A stretch of 64,000 nt of DNA from Vreelandella arcis (GTDB lineage: Bacteria; Pseudomonadota; Gammaproteobacteria; Pseudomonadales; Halomonadaceae). Of the stretch, positions 1-8,118 are shown piece after piece. The DNA is taken from the NCBI RefSeq assembly GCF_900103865.1, contig NZ_FNII01000010.1:1-64000 (forward strand), written 5' to 3'. Numbering within the stretch: position 1 is the first letter of the stretch; every line of letters begins with the position of its first letter. Made by a program: the position numbers and the translations under genes. The notes under the pieces are model-generated. The model saw only the letters and a program-made list of their open reading frames with translations, searched no databases and was not told the DNA's origin.

Positions 1-27
1 CGCCCGGTGGTTCAGGGCAAGCAGACG

Positions 28-1794
28 ATGACGCCTTCAGAAGCCTTCGTCGAAACCATGGTCGCCAACGGGGTGACCGAGATGTTCGGCATCATGGGCT
101 CAGCCTTCATGGACGCTATGGACATCTTTGCACCGGCCGGCATCCGGCTGATCCCGGTGGTCCACGAGCAGGGGGCGGCGCACATGGCCGACGGCTATGC
201 GCGGGTTTCGGGACGCCACGGTACAGTCATTGGCCAGAACGGCCCAGGCATTTCCAACTGCGTCACCGGTATCGCTGCCGCCTACTGGGCGCATAGCCCG
301 GTGGTCATCGTCACCCCTGAGGCGGGCACCACTGGGATCGGTCTGGGCGGCTTCCAGGAGTGTAAGCAGCTGCCGATGTTCCAAGAGTTCACCAAGTATC
401 AGGGCCACGTTACCCATCCGGCACGCATGGCCGAATACACCGGGCGTTGCTTCGATCGGGCGATGTCGGAGATGGGGCCGACCCAACTGAACATTCCGCG
501 TGACTATTTTTACGGCGAGATCGAGTGCGAGATCCCCGAGCCGGCGCGTCTCGACCGCGGCCCAGGCGGTACCCGTACCCTCAACGAGGCGGCCGAACTG
601 CTGGCCAACGCCGAGTTCCCGGTGATCGTCTCAGGCGGCGGTGTGGTCATGGCCGATGGCGTCGACGCTTGCCAGGCGCTGGCCGAGCGGCTGGGTGCAC
701 CAGTGGTTAACAGCTACCAGCACAACGACTCCTTCCCGGCCAGTCACCCGTTATGGTGCGGCCCGCTGGGCTACCAGGGCTCCAAGGCAGGCATGAAGCT
801 GATCGCCCAGGCCGACGTAGTGGTGGCGTTGGGCACTCGGCTGGGGCCGTTCGGCACCCTGCCGCAGCACGGCCTGGACTATTGGCCTAAGGACGCCAAG
901 ATCATCCAGATTGATGCCGACCACAAGATGCTGGGGTTAGTGAAGAAAATCGCGGTGGGTATCTGCGGCGATGCCAAGGAGGCCGCCGAGGCGATCACCC
1001 AACGCCTGGCGGGTCGCGAGCTTGTCTGTGATGCCAGCAAGGAGCGGCGCGCCGAGAAAATAGCCAGTGAGAAGGCTGCTTGGGAGCGCGAACTCGACGA
1101 GTGGACCCACGAGCGTGATCCTTACAGCCTCGACGCCATTGAGGAGGCACAGGGCGAGACGCCGTTCTCTGGCGGTGAGTATTTGCACCCGCGTCAGGTG
1201 TTACGGGAGCTGGAGAAGGCGATGCCCGAGGACGTGATGGTCTCCACCGACATCGGCAATATCAATGCCGTGGCGCACAGCTATTTGCGCTTCGAGAAGC
1301 CCCGTAGTTTTTTCGCGCCGATGAGCTTTGGTAACTGCGGCTATGCGCTACCGACCATTATCGGCGCCAAGGCAGCGGCCCCGCACCGGCCGGCGATTGC
1401 CTATGCCGGTGACGGTGCCTGGGGCATGAGTTTGATGGAGACCATGACGGCGGTGCGGGAAGGCATCCCGGTAACCGCGGTGGTCTTCCACAACCGCCAG
1501 TGGGGTGCCGAGAAGAAGAATCAGGTGGAATTCTACAACCGTCGCTTCGTGGCCGGCGAGCTGGACAACCAGAGCTTTGCTGAGATCGGTAGAGCCATGG
1601 GAGCGGAAGGTATCACCGTAGGTCGCCTCGAGGACGTAGGCCCAGCGCTGAAGAAGGCGGTGGACATGCAGATGAACGAGGGCAAGACGTGCATCATCGA
1701 GATCATGTGCACCCGCGAGCTGGGCGACCCCTTCCGTCGCGACGCGCTGAAGAAGCCGGTGCGTCTGCTTGAGAAGTACCAGGACTACGTCTGA
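28..1794 (+). CDS. xsc: Sulfoacetaldehyde acetyltransferase
   Basis: A thiamine-diphosphate enzyme of about 588 residues that converts sulfoacetaldehyde and phosphate to acetyl phosphate and sulfite, the last step of taurine dissimilation. The N-terminus (FGIMGSAFMDAMDIF, HEQGAAHMADGYAR) is characteristic of Xsc rather than acetolactate synthase. The C-terminal ThDP-binding stretch has GDGAWGMSLMET followed by N, fitting the GDG-N motif. The frame stays open to the left edge, with a GTG at position 7. I prefer the ATG at 28 because the protein then starts MTPSEAFVE, as in relatives, but the start could lie outside the window. Downstream genes with taurine-dehydrogenase character fit the assignment. 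Confidence 0.93.
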   Translation: MTPSEAFVETMVANGVTEMFGIMGSAFMDAMDIFAPAGIRLIPVVHEQGAAHMADGYARVSGRHGTVIGQNGPGISNCVTGIAAAYWAHSPVVIVTPEAGTTGIGLGGFQECKQLPMFQEFTKYQGHVTHPARMAEYTGRCFDRAMSEMGPTQLNIPRDYFYGEIECEIPEPARLDRGPGGTRTLNEAAELLANAEFPVIVSGGGVVMADGVDACQALAERLGAPVVNSYQHNDSFPASHPLWCGPLGYQGSKAGMKLIAQADVVVALGTRLGPFGTLPQHGLDYWPKDAKIIQIDADHKMLGLVKKIAVGICGDAKEAAEAITQRLAGRELVCDASKERRAEKIASEKAAWERELDEWTHERDPYSLDAIEEAQGETPFSGGEYLHPRQVLRELEKAMPEDVMVSTDIGNINAVAHSYLRFEKPRSFFAPMSFGNCGYALPTIIGAKAAAPHRPAIAYAGDGAWGMSLMETMTAVREGIPVTAVVFHNRQWGAEKKNQVEFYNRRFVAGELDNQSFAEIGRAMGAEGITVGRLEDVGPALKKAVDMQMNEGKTCIIEIMCTRELGDPFRRDALKKPVRLLEKYQDYV

Positions 1795-1837
1795 TCAGGT
1801 AATCAAGTTTCTGTTGACCTGATGTTTTGATCCAAGT

Positions 1838-1880
1838 CCCGGTCCTAGTGGTACGAAAACTGCTAGGTCGGGGCTTTTTT
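1838..1880 (+). terminator. Rho-independent terminator after xsc
   Basis: An inverted repeat (CCCGGTCCTAG / CTAGGTCGGGG, with a small internal mismatch) is followed by a run of six T. It lies 44 bases after the xsc stop codon. It implies that the following flavoprotein gene has its own promoter or depends on read-through. Confidence 0.7.
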
Positions 1881-2024
1881 ATGATCGTGGCATGACCTCC
1901 CAAACTAGCAGCCCCAAAGGGATGTCGGCATGCTCGAAAACCCCGCCGCATACGCTCACAGAATCGTTTAGCTGGTTTGGGTCGAGAGCTGGCCGTCTCA
2001 AACGAAGGTTCGAGGAGACAATTG

Positions 2025-3161
2025 ATGAAGGACTTTCTGATAATTGGCGGTGGTGTCATCGGCATGATGACCGCCTGGCAATTGGCCGATGCTGGTCATG
2101 AAGTAAATCTTGTAGAGCAAGGGACTTGCTCGGGTGAGGCTTCCTGGGCCGGGGGTGGCATCGTCTCGCCGCTCTACCCATGGCGGTATCCTACCCCTAT
2201 CTCGCAGCTAGCGAGCTGGTCGGAGGGGCGTTATGCGGAGTTGACGGCACACTTGGCCGAGGAAACCGGCATAGATCCAGAATTTCGCCGAAAGGGATTG
2301 ATCTACCTCGATGTCGAGGATGAAATCCGTGCCGTCGAATGGGCCAGACACGTTGATAAGCCACTGAGTCGGATTGATTCCTATGCCGTTTATGCCCGTG
2401 AGCCCTGGCTCGTCGCCGGAATTGAGGGAGGGTTGTGGATGCCGACCCTGGGTAGTCTGCGTAATCCCCGGCTAGGCAGGGCGCTGCGTGCCAAGCTGGA
2501 GGCATTGCCTAATGTAGCTTTGCACGAACATTGTCGTGTCGAGCGTCTGGTGGTGAATCGCGGTCATGCCAACGGCGTCGACACGACCGCCGGACGCTTC
2601 ACGGCCGGTTCGGTGATTCTGTGCGGCGGAGCCTGGACGAGTCAGCTCCTGGACCCCTTGGGCATCAGCCTGCCGATACGCCCAGTCAAGGGGCAGATGA
2701 TGATATTCAAAACTCCAACCGTCTCCGGGAGTCGACAGTGGCTCGAACGGGTCGTGCTACGCGATGGTCGCTATCTGATTCCCCGCAGTGATGGACGCGT
2801 CTTGGTGGGTTCGACTCTGGAGGAGGCGGGCTTCGACAAGACGCCCACCTGGAAAGCACGAAACTCTCTATATGCCAGTGCGATTTCCATTCTTCCGGCA
2901 CTGGCCGAATGTGAGATTGAACATCACTGGTCGGGCCTGCGGCCGGGCGCACCCGAAGGCCTGCCTTTTATCGGCGAGTTTCCTGGCGTAGCCGACCTTT
3001 TCGTCAATGCCGGCCATTATCGTAATGGTCTGGTATTGGCGCCGGCTGCGACCCGCCTACTAGTTGACGAGCTACTGGGGCGCACACCCATCATTGATCC
3101 GACGCCCTTCCGTCCGACTGTGCGGCTAGTCTCCAGCGAGACACAGGTCGTGACCGGATAA
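2025..3161 (+). CDS. Glycine oxidase ThiO-like FAD-dependent oxidoreductase
   Basis: A 378-residue flavoprotein of the DAO/ThiO family. The N-terminus starts directly with the FAD-binding Rossmann motif (LIIGGGVIGMMTAWQLADAG), followed by an E at the end of beta-2. Near the C-terminus, GLRPGAPEGLPFIGE and the stretch ending NAGHYRNGLVLAP are typical of glycine oxidases. The ATG at 2025 follows GAGGA by about 8 bases; upstream in-frame starts lack a ribosome site. It sits between xsc and the tauXY-like pair, so it may oxidise an amine or N-methylated substrate of sulfonate metabolism instead of making the thiazole precursor. No thi genes are nearby. Substrate unknown. Confidence 0.8.
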   Translation: MKDFLIIGGGVIGMMTAWQLADAGHEVNLVEQGTCSGEASWAGGGIVSPLYPWRYPTPISQLASWSEGRYAELTAHLAEETGIDPEFRRKGLIYLDVEDEIRAVEWARHVDKPLSRIDSYAVYAREPWLVAGIEGGLWMPTLGSLRNPRLGRALRAKLEALPNVALHEHCRVERLVVNRGHANGVDTTAGRFTAGSVILCGGAWTSQLLDPLGISLPIRPVKGQMMIFKTPTVSGSRQWLERVVLRDGRYLIPRSDGRVLVGSTLEEAGFDKTPTWKARNSLYASAISILPALAECEIEHHWSGLRPGAPEGLPFIGEFPGVADLFVNAGHYRNGLVLAPAATRLLVDELLGRTPIIDPTPFRPTVRLVSSETQVVTG

Positions 3162-3293
3162 TTGCTGGTCCAATATTTCACTGACAATTGGCGCTAATGC
3201 TGGGTTGGCGGGAGTAGTAGGCTCATAACCGATAGGAGATGAATGCCTTTTCATTTCTTTTTACCTCACAGCAACAATGCTCAGGAGACCGAG

Positions 3294-3677
3294 ATGAGCC
3301 AACCCGATACCGCATTCCTCCAGGCCTTTAGCGATGCCCTGAATAGTCACGACATCGATGCCGTCATGGACATGATGACTGACGACTGCGTCTTCTATGC
3401 CATCGCTGGTCCGGAACTGCAGGGTAAGAGCTTCGTCGGCCAAGCTGAGGTGCGCCAGGCTCTCGAGAACGCCTGGAAGACCGCGCCAGACGCCAGCTGG
3501 ACCGACGCCGAGCACCATGTGATCGGCGACAAGGGCTTCACCGAATCCACTTATCAGGGCACCACCGTTGATGGCGTTCGCTCCGAGGCGCGCATGATTG
3601 ATGCCTTTACCTTCCGCGAAGGCAAAATCGCCGTGAAGAACGCCTTCCGCAAGAACCGCCCCCCCGTCAACGCCTGA
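3294..3677 (+). CDS. tauX: NTF2/SnoaL-like protein, candidate taurine dehydrogenase small subunit
   Basis: A 127-residue protein with the SnoaL/NTF2-like fold. It has an N-terminal helix pair (FSDALNSHDIDAVMDMMTDDCVF), a middle segment typical of ketosteroid-isomerase-like proteins and a basic tail. The ATG at 3294 follows CAGGAGAC; an in-frame ATG at 3243 has no better site. It lies 46 bases before a large FAD oxidoreductase, and xsc is close by. Small NTF2-like proteins paired with a DadA-type flavoprotein beside xsc are annotated as the TauX/TauY taurine dehydrogenase. That identity is inference from context and family; the fold assignment is firmer. Confidence 0.62.
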   Translation: MSQPDTAFLQAFSDALNSHDIDAVMDMMTDDCVFYAIAGPELQGKSFVGQAEVRQALENAWKTAPDASWTDAEHHVIGDKGFTESTYQGTTVDGVRSEARMIDAFTFREGKIAVKNAFRKNRPPVNA

Positions 3678-3723
3678 TTGCCTCAGGTTCGAGCACCGCA
3701 TTCAGACTGCTAGGAGTCCGATC

Positions 3724-5166
3724 ATGGAGACAGCAATGCCACGCAACGGGGTGGACACCGAGGCGACCAAGACCTCGCCCTCCCAGCCATATGATCCGAC
3801 CTATGACCCTCTGAAGAGCGCCACTCCGGGGGAAGGTCGTGACTACGCGCCGACCTACTGGATCGGCACCGCTGGCGAGCCACCAGCCGATGACGGGCCC
3901 ATCATCCAGGATACGGATGCCGATGTCGTCATCATCGGCTCCGGCTTCACAGGACTTACGGCGGCGATCTTTCTTGCCGAGGAGTATGGCATCAAGGCGA
4001 CGGTGCTCGAGGCCAACCGCACCAGTTGGGGCTGCTCGACCCGTAACGGCGGCCAGGCTCAGTGCGCATCGGGTCGCCTCAAACGCTCGCAGTGGATCCA
4101 GCGATATGGCCTGGATACTGCCCTGAAGCTGCATCGCGAATGTCTTGACGGCATGGCGACGTTCAAGGCGCTGATCAAGGACATCGACTGCGAGCCTCAG
4201 CCTGGCGGACATCTCTACGTGGCCCACCGCGACAAGGTGATGCCAACCCTTGAGAAAGAGGCGAAGTTGCTGCGCGAGACCTTCGACTACGATGTCCAGA
4301 TCATTGATGCCGACACAGTGAAGCGCGAGTGGATCGGTGATCTGGAGGCGGCCGGCGCGATGCACGAGCCTGAAGGTATCGGCATCCACGCCGGCAAGCT
4401 GGCCTTCGGCTATCACCGCAAGGCTCGAGCGTTGGGGGTGAAGATCCACCCGGCGAGCCCAGTGCAGGGGTTCGAGACCCACGGAGATGTGCACTACTTG
4501 CAGACCCCGGGTGGCGTGGTCAAGGCGAGGGCCGTGGGCATTGCCACCGGCGGCTACACTTCCCAGAGCCTGCATCGTGAGCTCAAGAACAGGCTGCTGC
4601 CTATCCTCTCGAACTCCATCGTCACGCGTCAGCTGACCAACGACGAGGTCGAAGCCTGCAGTCTGCGCACGCGCCAGGTGATCACCGATACCCGGATTTT
4701 GCGCCACTACTATCGCCTACTGCCCGATAACCGCCTGCAGATAGGCAGCCGCAGTGCCATCACCGGTCGGGATGCGCCCCAGAAGAAGTACGAGACGATG
4801 CTTATTGGCGACATGCACCGCAAGTTTCCAGCGCTAAAGGGTATCGATATCGATTACTCATGGTGGGGTTGGGTGGACGTCAGCCACGACATGATGCCGC
4901 GCATCCATCAGCCCGATGCCAAGGAGACGGTCTACTATGCCCTGGGCTACGGCGGCAACGGCGTGATGTATTCGGCCCAGGCCGGGCGACGCCTGGCGCA
5001 GTGGATCGCCGGGCACGGCCATGAGCTTGACCTGCCGATTTTCACCTCGAAGATGCCGTTCCCCAACCTGCGCGAGAAGGTCGAGTCCCAGGCCTTCGCC
5101 CCCTTCCGGCGCTTCGGCCAGCGTTTCCTCTATCGCTGGTACTACCTGAAGGATGAGGTGATCTGA
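3724..5166 (+). CDS. tauY: FAD-dependent oxidoreductase, candidate taurine dehydrogenase large subunit
   Basis: A 480-residue flavoprotein of the DAO superfamily, closest in layout to PuuB/OrdL-type amine oxidoreductases. A 60-residue N-terminal extension precedes the dinucleotide motif VVIIGSGFTGLTAAIFLAEE. It continues with NRTSWGCSTRNGGQ and a C-terminal WWGWVDVSHDMMPRIH and YALGYGGNGVMYS, which contact flavin and substrate in this family. The ATG at 3724 follows AGGAG. Next to xsc it would oxidatively deaminate taurine to sulfoacetaldehyde, feeding Xsc. A gamma-glutamylputrescine-type oxidase is the main alternative. No puuA/C/D partners are present here. Confidence 0.65.
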   Translation: METAMPRNGVDTEATKTSPSQPYDPTYDPLKSATPGEGRDYAPTYWIGTAGEPPADDGPIIQDTDADVVIIGSGFTGLTAAIFLAEEYGIKATVLEANRTSWGCSTRNGGQAQCASGRLKRSQWIQRYGLDTALKLHRECLDGMATFKALIKDIDCEPQPGGHLYVAHRDKVMPTLEKEAKLLRETFDYDVQIIDADTVKREWIGDLEAAGAMHEPEGIGIHAGKLAFGYHRKARALGVKIHPASPVQGFETHGDVHYLQTPGGVVKARAVGIATGGYTSQSLHRELKNRLLPILSNSIVTRQLTNDEVEACSLRTRQVITDTRILRHYYRLLPDNRLQIGSRSAITGRDAPQKKYETMLIGDMHRKFPALKGIDIDYSWWGWVDVSHDMMPRIHQPDAKETVYYALGYGGNGVMYSAQAGRRLAQWIAGHGHELDLPIFTSKMPFPNLREKVESQAFAPFRRFGQRFLYRWYYLKDEVI

Positions 5167-5182
5167 GTGTCGATCGCCAGCG

Positions 5183-5202
5183 TGGCGGGTTTGAGCCCGC
5201 CA
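5183..5202. terminator. GC-rich hairpin between convergent genes
   Basis: A perfect 7-bp stem (TGGCGGG / CCCGCCA) with a six-base loop lies in the 57-base gap between the tauY-like gene and the convergent lysR gene. There is no T-run, so it may be a weak bidirectional stop or only an mRNA end stabiliser. Confidence 0.4.
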
Positions 5203-5223
5203 TGCCGGCATCGTGCTACACGG

Positions 5224-6102
5224 TCAGCTGGCTTGCTCGATGAAGGAAGCCAGGGCCGGATTCGCGTTATCGATATGCCAGGCGAGGGCGATGCTCAGCC
5301 TGGCATTGCTGTTTTCCAGCGGACGAATGGCGATGTCGCTGCGTTCGTGGCTCAGCTCGCAGTCTGGGTAGAGGGTCACACCCATCCGGGCCGCCACCAG
5401 CCCGAAGATGCTGTCGCTATTCGGTGCCTCCTGGGCGACCCGCGGAATGAACCCGGCCTCGAGGCAGTAGGCCTGCAACTGAGGGGTGAAGTGGCGCCAG
5501 GTGTCGGGGTGGCCGATCACGAAGAGCTCGTTGGCCAGGGCCTCCAGGGGGATCGTCCGGCACGCCGCCAGCGGATGATCGCGCGGCAGTACCGCCACAT
5601 AGGGCGACTGATGGAAAGTGCGATGGGCGATTCTTTCCGACGTTACAGGGCCGATCAGTAGGCCCAGATCGAGCCGACCGCTTGCCAAATCCTCCAGCTG
5701 CTCGTGGGAGTTGCGCCGTACCAGCTCTATGCTGACCTCGGGAAAGGCCTCGTAGAAGCGTGACAGGTGCCGAGGTAGCGGCCCGTTGATGGCAAAGTCG
5801 ATGTAGCCGATGGTCAGGTGGCCTGCCAGCCCGTCGGCCGCCCGGATGGCGCGTGCGCCGGCCTCTACCATGATGTCTGCCGCCTTGCGGCACTCCTGAT
5901 AGTACGCCTCTCCCCCCGCCGTGAGTGCAACGTTGCGATTGTCGCGTTCCAGCAGCTTCACGCCGAGCTGCGCCTCTAGTTGACGTATTGCGCGACTGAC
6001 CGCCGGCTGTGCCACGTGCAGCCGCTCGGAGGCACGGCGAAAGTGCAGCTCCTCGGCGACCACCATGAAGTAGCGGATCTGGAGCGCCAGAAAGCGGTTC
6101 AT
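5224..6102 (-). CDS. LysR-family transcriptional regulator
   Basis: A 292-residue LTTR. Residues 1-60 form the winged helix-turn-helix (FRRASERLHVAQPAVSRAIRQLE, then LGVKLLERDNRNVALTAGG). The rest is the two-lobed periplasmic-binding-like effector domain. It is divergent from the symporter/amidohydrolase operon that starts with a decayed hydrolase gene at 6246, so it probably controls that operon from the shared intergenic region. It converges on the taurine block, which makes regulation of xsc less likely. Effector unknown. Confidence 0.9.
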   Translation of the reverse strand: MNRFLALQIRYFMVVAEELHFRRASERLHVAQPAVSRAIRQLEAQLGVKLLERDNRNVALTAGGEAYYQECRKAADIMVEAGARAIRAADGLAGHLTIGYIDFAINGPLPRHLSRFYEAFPEVSIELVRRNSHEQLEDLASGRLDLGLLIGPVTSERIAHRTFHQSPYVAVLPRDHPLAACRTIPLEALANELFVIGHPDTWRHFTPQLQAYCLEAGFIPRVAQEAPNSDSIFGLVAARMGVTLYPDCELSHERSDIAIRPLENSNARLSIALAWHIDNANPALASFIEQAS

Positions 6103-6116
6103 TTGATGCCTTTAAA

Positions 6117-6151
6117 GTATCAGTTGTTCGCATATTGATATTATACGATAC
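6117..6151. promoter_or_regulatory. Candidate LysR operator (interrupted dyad)
   Basis: GTATC at 6117-6121 is mirrored by GATAC at 6147-6151 around an AT-rich centre containing ATATTGATATTAT, which includes T-N11-A spacing. It begins 15 bases upstream of the lysR start codon, where LTTRs usually bind to autoregulate and control a divergent operon. Confidence 0.35.
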
Positions 6152-6245
6152 CACCTAGTCTCGCTACCTTCTGAAGGAGAGGGAGCCACGGCGCCGCCCC
6201 TCCCTCGATTTACCTGATAACAATCAACAAGGAAGGTAATACTTG

Positions 6246-6619
6246 ATGAGTCTATGCACCAATGCGCGCCGGCTCTGGCAGCGCATCATGACGGTGACCG
6301 GGATCGGCTATGCCGGCGACACGGCCAGCGGTAGCCATCGGCTGGGAGTCTTCCTGGAGGCCCATATCTAACAGGGGCCGATCCTTGAGCGGCATCGCCA
6401 GACCATCGGCGTGGTCTCCGGCGCTGGCCACGATGCCTGCCATATCGCCCGGGTGGCGCGCACCGCGATGCTTTTCGTGCCTTGCGCCAAGGGCTGAGCC
6501 ACAACGAGGCGGAGAGCGCCGAGCTTTAGGATCTGGCCGCCGGGGCTGATGCACTGCTGCGGCTTGCCGAGCCGGGGGCGCTTCCTGACACCACAAATTT
6601 CCGACAGCACAAGCAATAA
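6246..6619 (+). pseudogene. Decayed M20-family amidohydrolase (allantoate/N-carbamoyl amino acid type)
   Basis: A ribosome site (AAGGAAGG) and ATG open a short frame that reads GIGYAGDTASGSHRLG then EAHI, stop, QGPILE. Intact relatives have HIEQGP here, so a TAA replaces the catalytic glutamate. After QTIGVV the frame jumps straight to SGAGHDACHIARVA, which belongs near the C-terminus of M20 hydrolases, so roughly 170 central residues including the dimerisation domain are missing. A one-base loss follows in KGLSHNEAE, and a TAG replaces another glutamate before DLAAGADALLRL. Family members hydrolyse allantoate, ureidoglycine or N-carbamoyl amino acids. Its position suggests the operon once handled such a ureido compound. 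Confidence 0.8.
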
Positions 6620-6642
6620 CCAAAAGTTGAGAGGAATGAACG

Positions 6643-8118
6643 ATGCAATGGTATTACGGCTATATCGTGACCTACTTCGCGAGCATGTTCGCCATCGGAT
6701 TCTACTACTTTCTGAAGGTCAAGAACTCGGATGACTACCTGATCGCAGGCTGGAACATGGGATTCTGGAAGATTGTCGGGACCCACATCAGCACCAACTG
6801 CGGCGCTGCGGTATTCATCGGCTGGATCGGAATGGGCTTCACCGTCGGCATGTCGGGTTACTTCAAGTTCGCCGCCCCGGCCCTTTTGACCAGCATGCTG
6901 CTGATCATCCTGTTCAGCGCGCCCCTGAGGCGCCAGCGCCTCTATACCTTGGCGGACCTGTTCAGCGAGCGATTCGGCGCCCGGGTAGGACTGATGCCGT
7001 CTGTGTTCTCCGCCTTAGTCTATTCGGTGCCGACCACGGCCCTGCAGATCGTGGGCATGAGCACCATCTTGCATATCGTCTTCGGCATGGATGTCAAGGT
7101 TGGCATCGCGCTCTCCTTCGCGCTGATCCTCGGCTTCACGATTCTCGGCGGACTGGTGGCGACCATCGTCACCGATGCCCTGCAGAGCGTGATCGTGGTG
7201 CTGGGCATCGTGATCCTGGCGCTGGTGGTGGTGAATTTCGGCGGCGGCGTTGCCTCGATCATTGCCAGCACACCGGCGACCTATATCAGCCCAACGGGCG
7301 CCGGCGGGCTCGCCGAGGTGCTGACCTTCGCGCTGACTGTGGCGCCGTTCTACCTGGTCTGGCAGTCGACCTGGCAGCGCATCTTCGCCTCGAAGGATGA
7401 GCGGGTCGCGGTGCGGGCCGGGGTAACGGCCTATGCCTCGCTGTTGGTGCTGACCCTGCTGCCCTTCGGGATCGGAGTGGTGGCCCGGCAGTTCGTCCCG
7501 CTCGACATGGATCCCAACCTGATCTTCTCCTACGTGACCGTCGAGCTGCTGCATCCGGCGGTAGGGGGCATAGTGGTCGTCGGCCTTCTCTCCGCGCTGA
7601 TGACCGGCGCCGACTCCTTCATCCTCCAGGGGGCCTCCAACCTCTCCCAGGACATCTATGCACGGATGATCAACCCTGCCGCCGACAACGACCAGAAGAT
7701 GCGGGTCGCCCGGCTGAGCGTCGTGCTAATCTCACTGGCTGCCCTGGGCGTGGCCTATCTAATGACTGACATCATCTCGCTCTATCAGTGGGCGCTGCGA
7801 CTATCGGCGACGACCTTGGTGATCCCCTTCCTGGCCATTATGTTCTGGCGTCGCGCCACCGGTGGGGCGGTGCTGGTAGGCATGCTCCTAGCCTGCGCCA
7901 CCACCCTGATCTGGCCACTGTTCAATACTGGCTTCGATCAGGTGTTTGCCGGATTTTTCGTCTCGTTGCTGGTCACGGTGGGCGGCAGCCTGCTCACGAC
8001 CCACTCTCGCGAGGAGAATGTCGCCGCCGTCTTCTGGGAAAACCTGCCCTCCGCCTCGACGCGCGATGGGGGCGTCGCCTCAGTCATGCCCGCCACTACA
8101 AAGGAGCAGCTGTCATGA
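6643..8118 (+). CDS. Sodium:solute symporter (SSS family)
   Basis: A 491-residue inner-membrane transporter with about 13 hydrophobic segments, starting MQWYYGYIVTYFASMFAIGFYY. SSS-family marks include the unwound region near GTHISTNCGAAVFIGWIGMGF, RQRLYTLADLFSERFGARVG, and VVGLLSALMTGADSFILQGASNLSQDIYAR. The substrate cannot be read from sequence. The following amidohydrolase and the preceding hydrolase remnant suggest a cyclic or N-acylated amide. The ATG follows GAGGAATGAACG. The stop overlaps the next gene's start (ATGA), indicating translational coupling. Confidence 0.9.
   Translation: MQWYYGYIVTYFASMFAIGFYYFLKVKNSDDYLIAGWNMGFWKIVGTHISTNCGAAVFIGWIGMGFTVGMSGYFKFAAPALLTSMLLIILFSAPLRRQRLYTLADLFSERFGARVGLMPSVFSALVYSVPTTALQIVGMSTILHIVFGMDVKVGIALSFALILGFTILGGLVATIVTDALQSVIVVLGIVILALVVVNFGGGVASIIASTPATYISPTGAGGLAEVLTFALTVAPFYLVWQSTWQRIFASKDERVAVRAGVTAYASLLVLTLLPFGIGVVARQFVPLDMDPNLIFSYVTVELLHPAVGGIVVVGLLSALMTGADSFILQGASNLSQDIYARMINPAADNDQKMRVARLSVVLISLAALGVAYLMTDIISLYQWALRLSATTLVIPFLAIMFWRRATGGAVLVGMLLACATTLIWPLFNTGFDQVFAGFFVSLLVTVGGSLLTTHSREENVAAVFWENLPSASTRDGGVASVMPATTKEQLS

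Noticed and set aside
3667-4707. A 346-codon open frame on the minus strand across the tauY-like gene
   Set aside because: It is the antisense shadow of a high-GC gene. It has no ribosome site or recognisable domain and conflicts with the strongly supported plus-strand flavoprotein.
7788-8114. A longer N-terminus for the amidohydrolase
   Set aside because: The extra 109 codons lie within the symporter gene in another frame and read as low-quality sequence. The ATG at 8115 has a good ribosome site and starts at the expected beta-strand.
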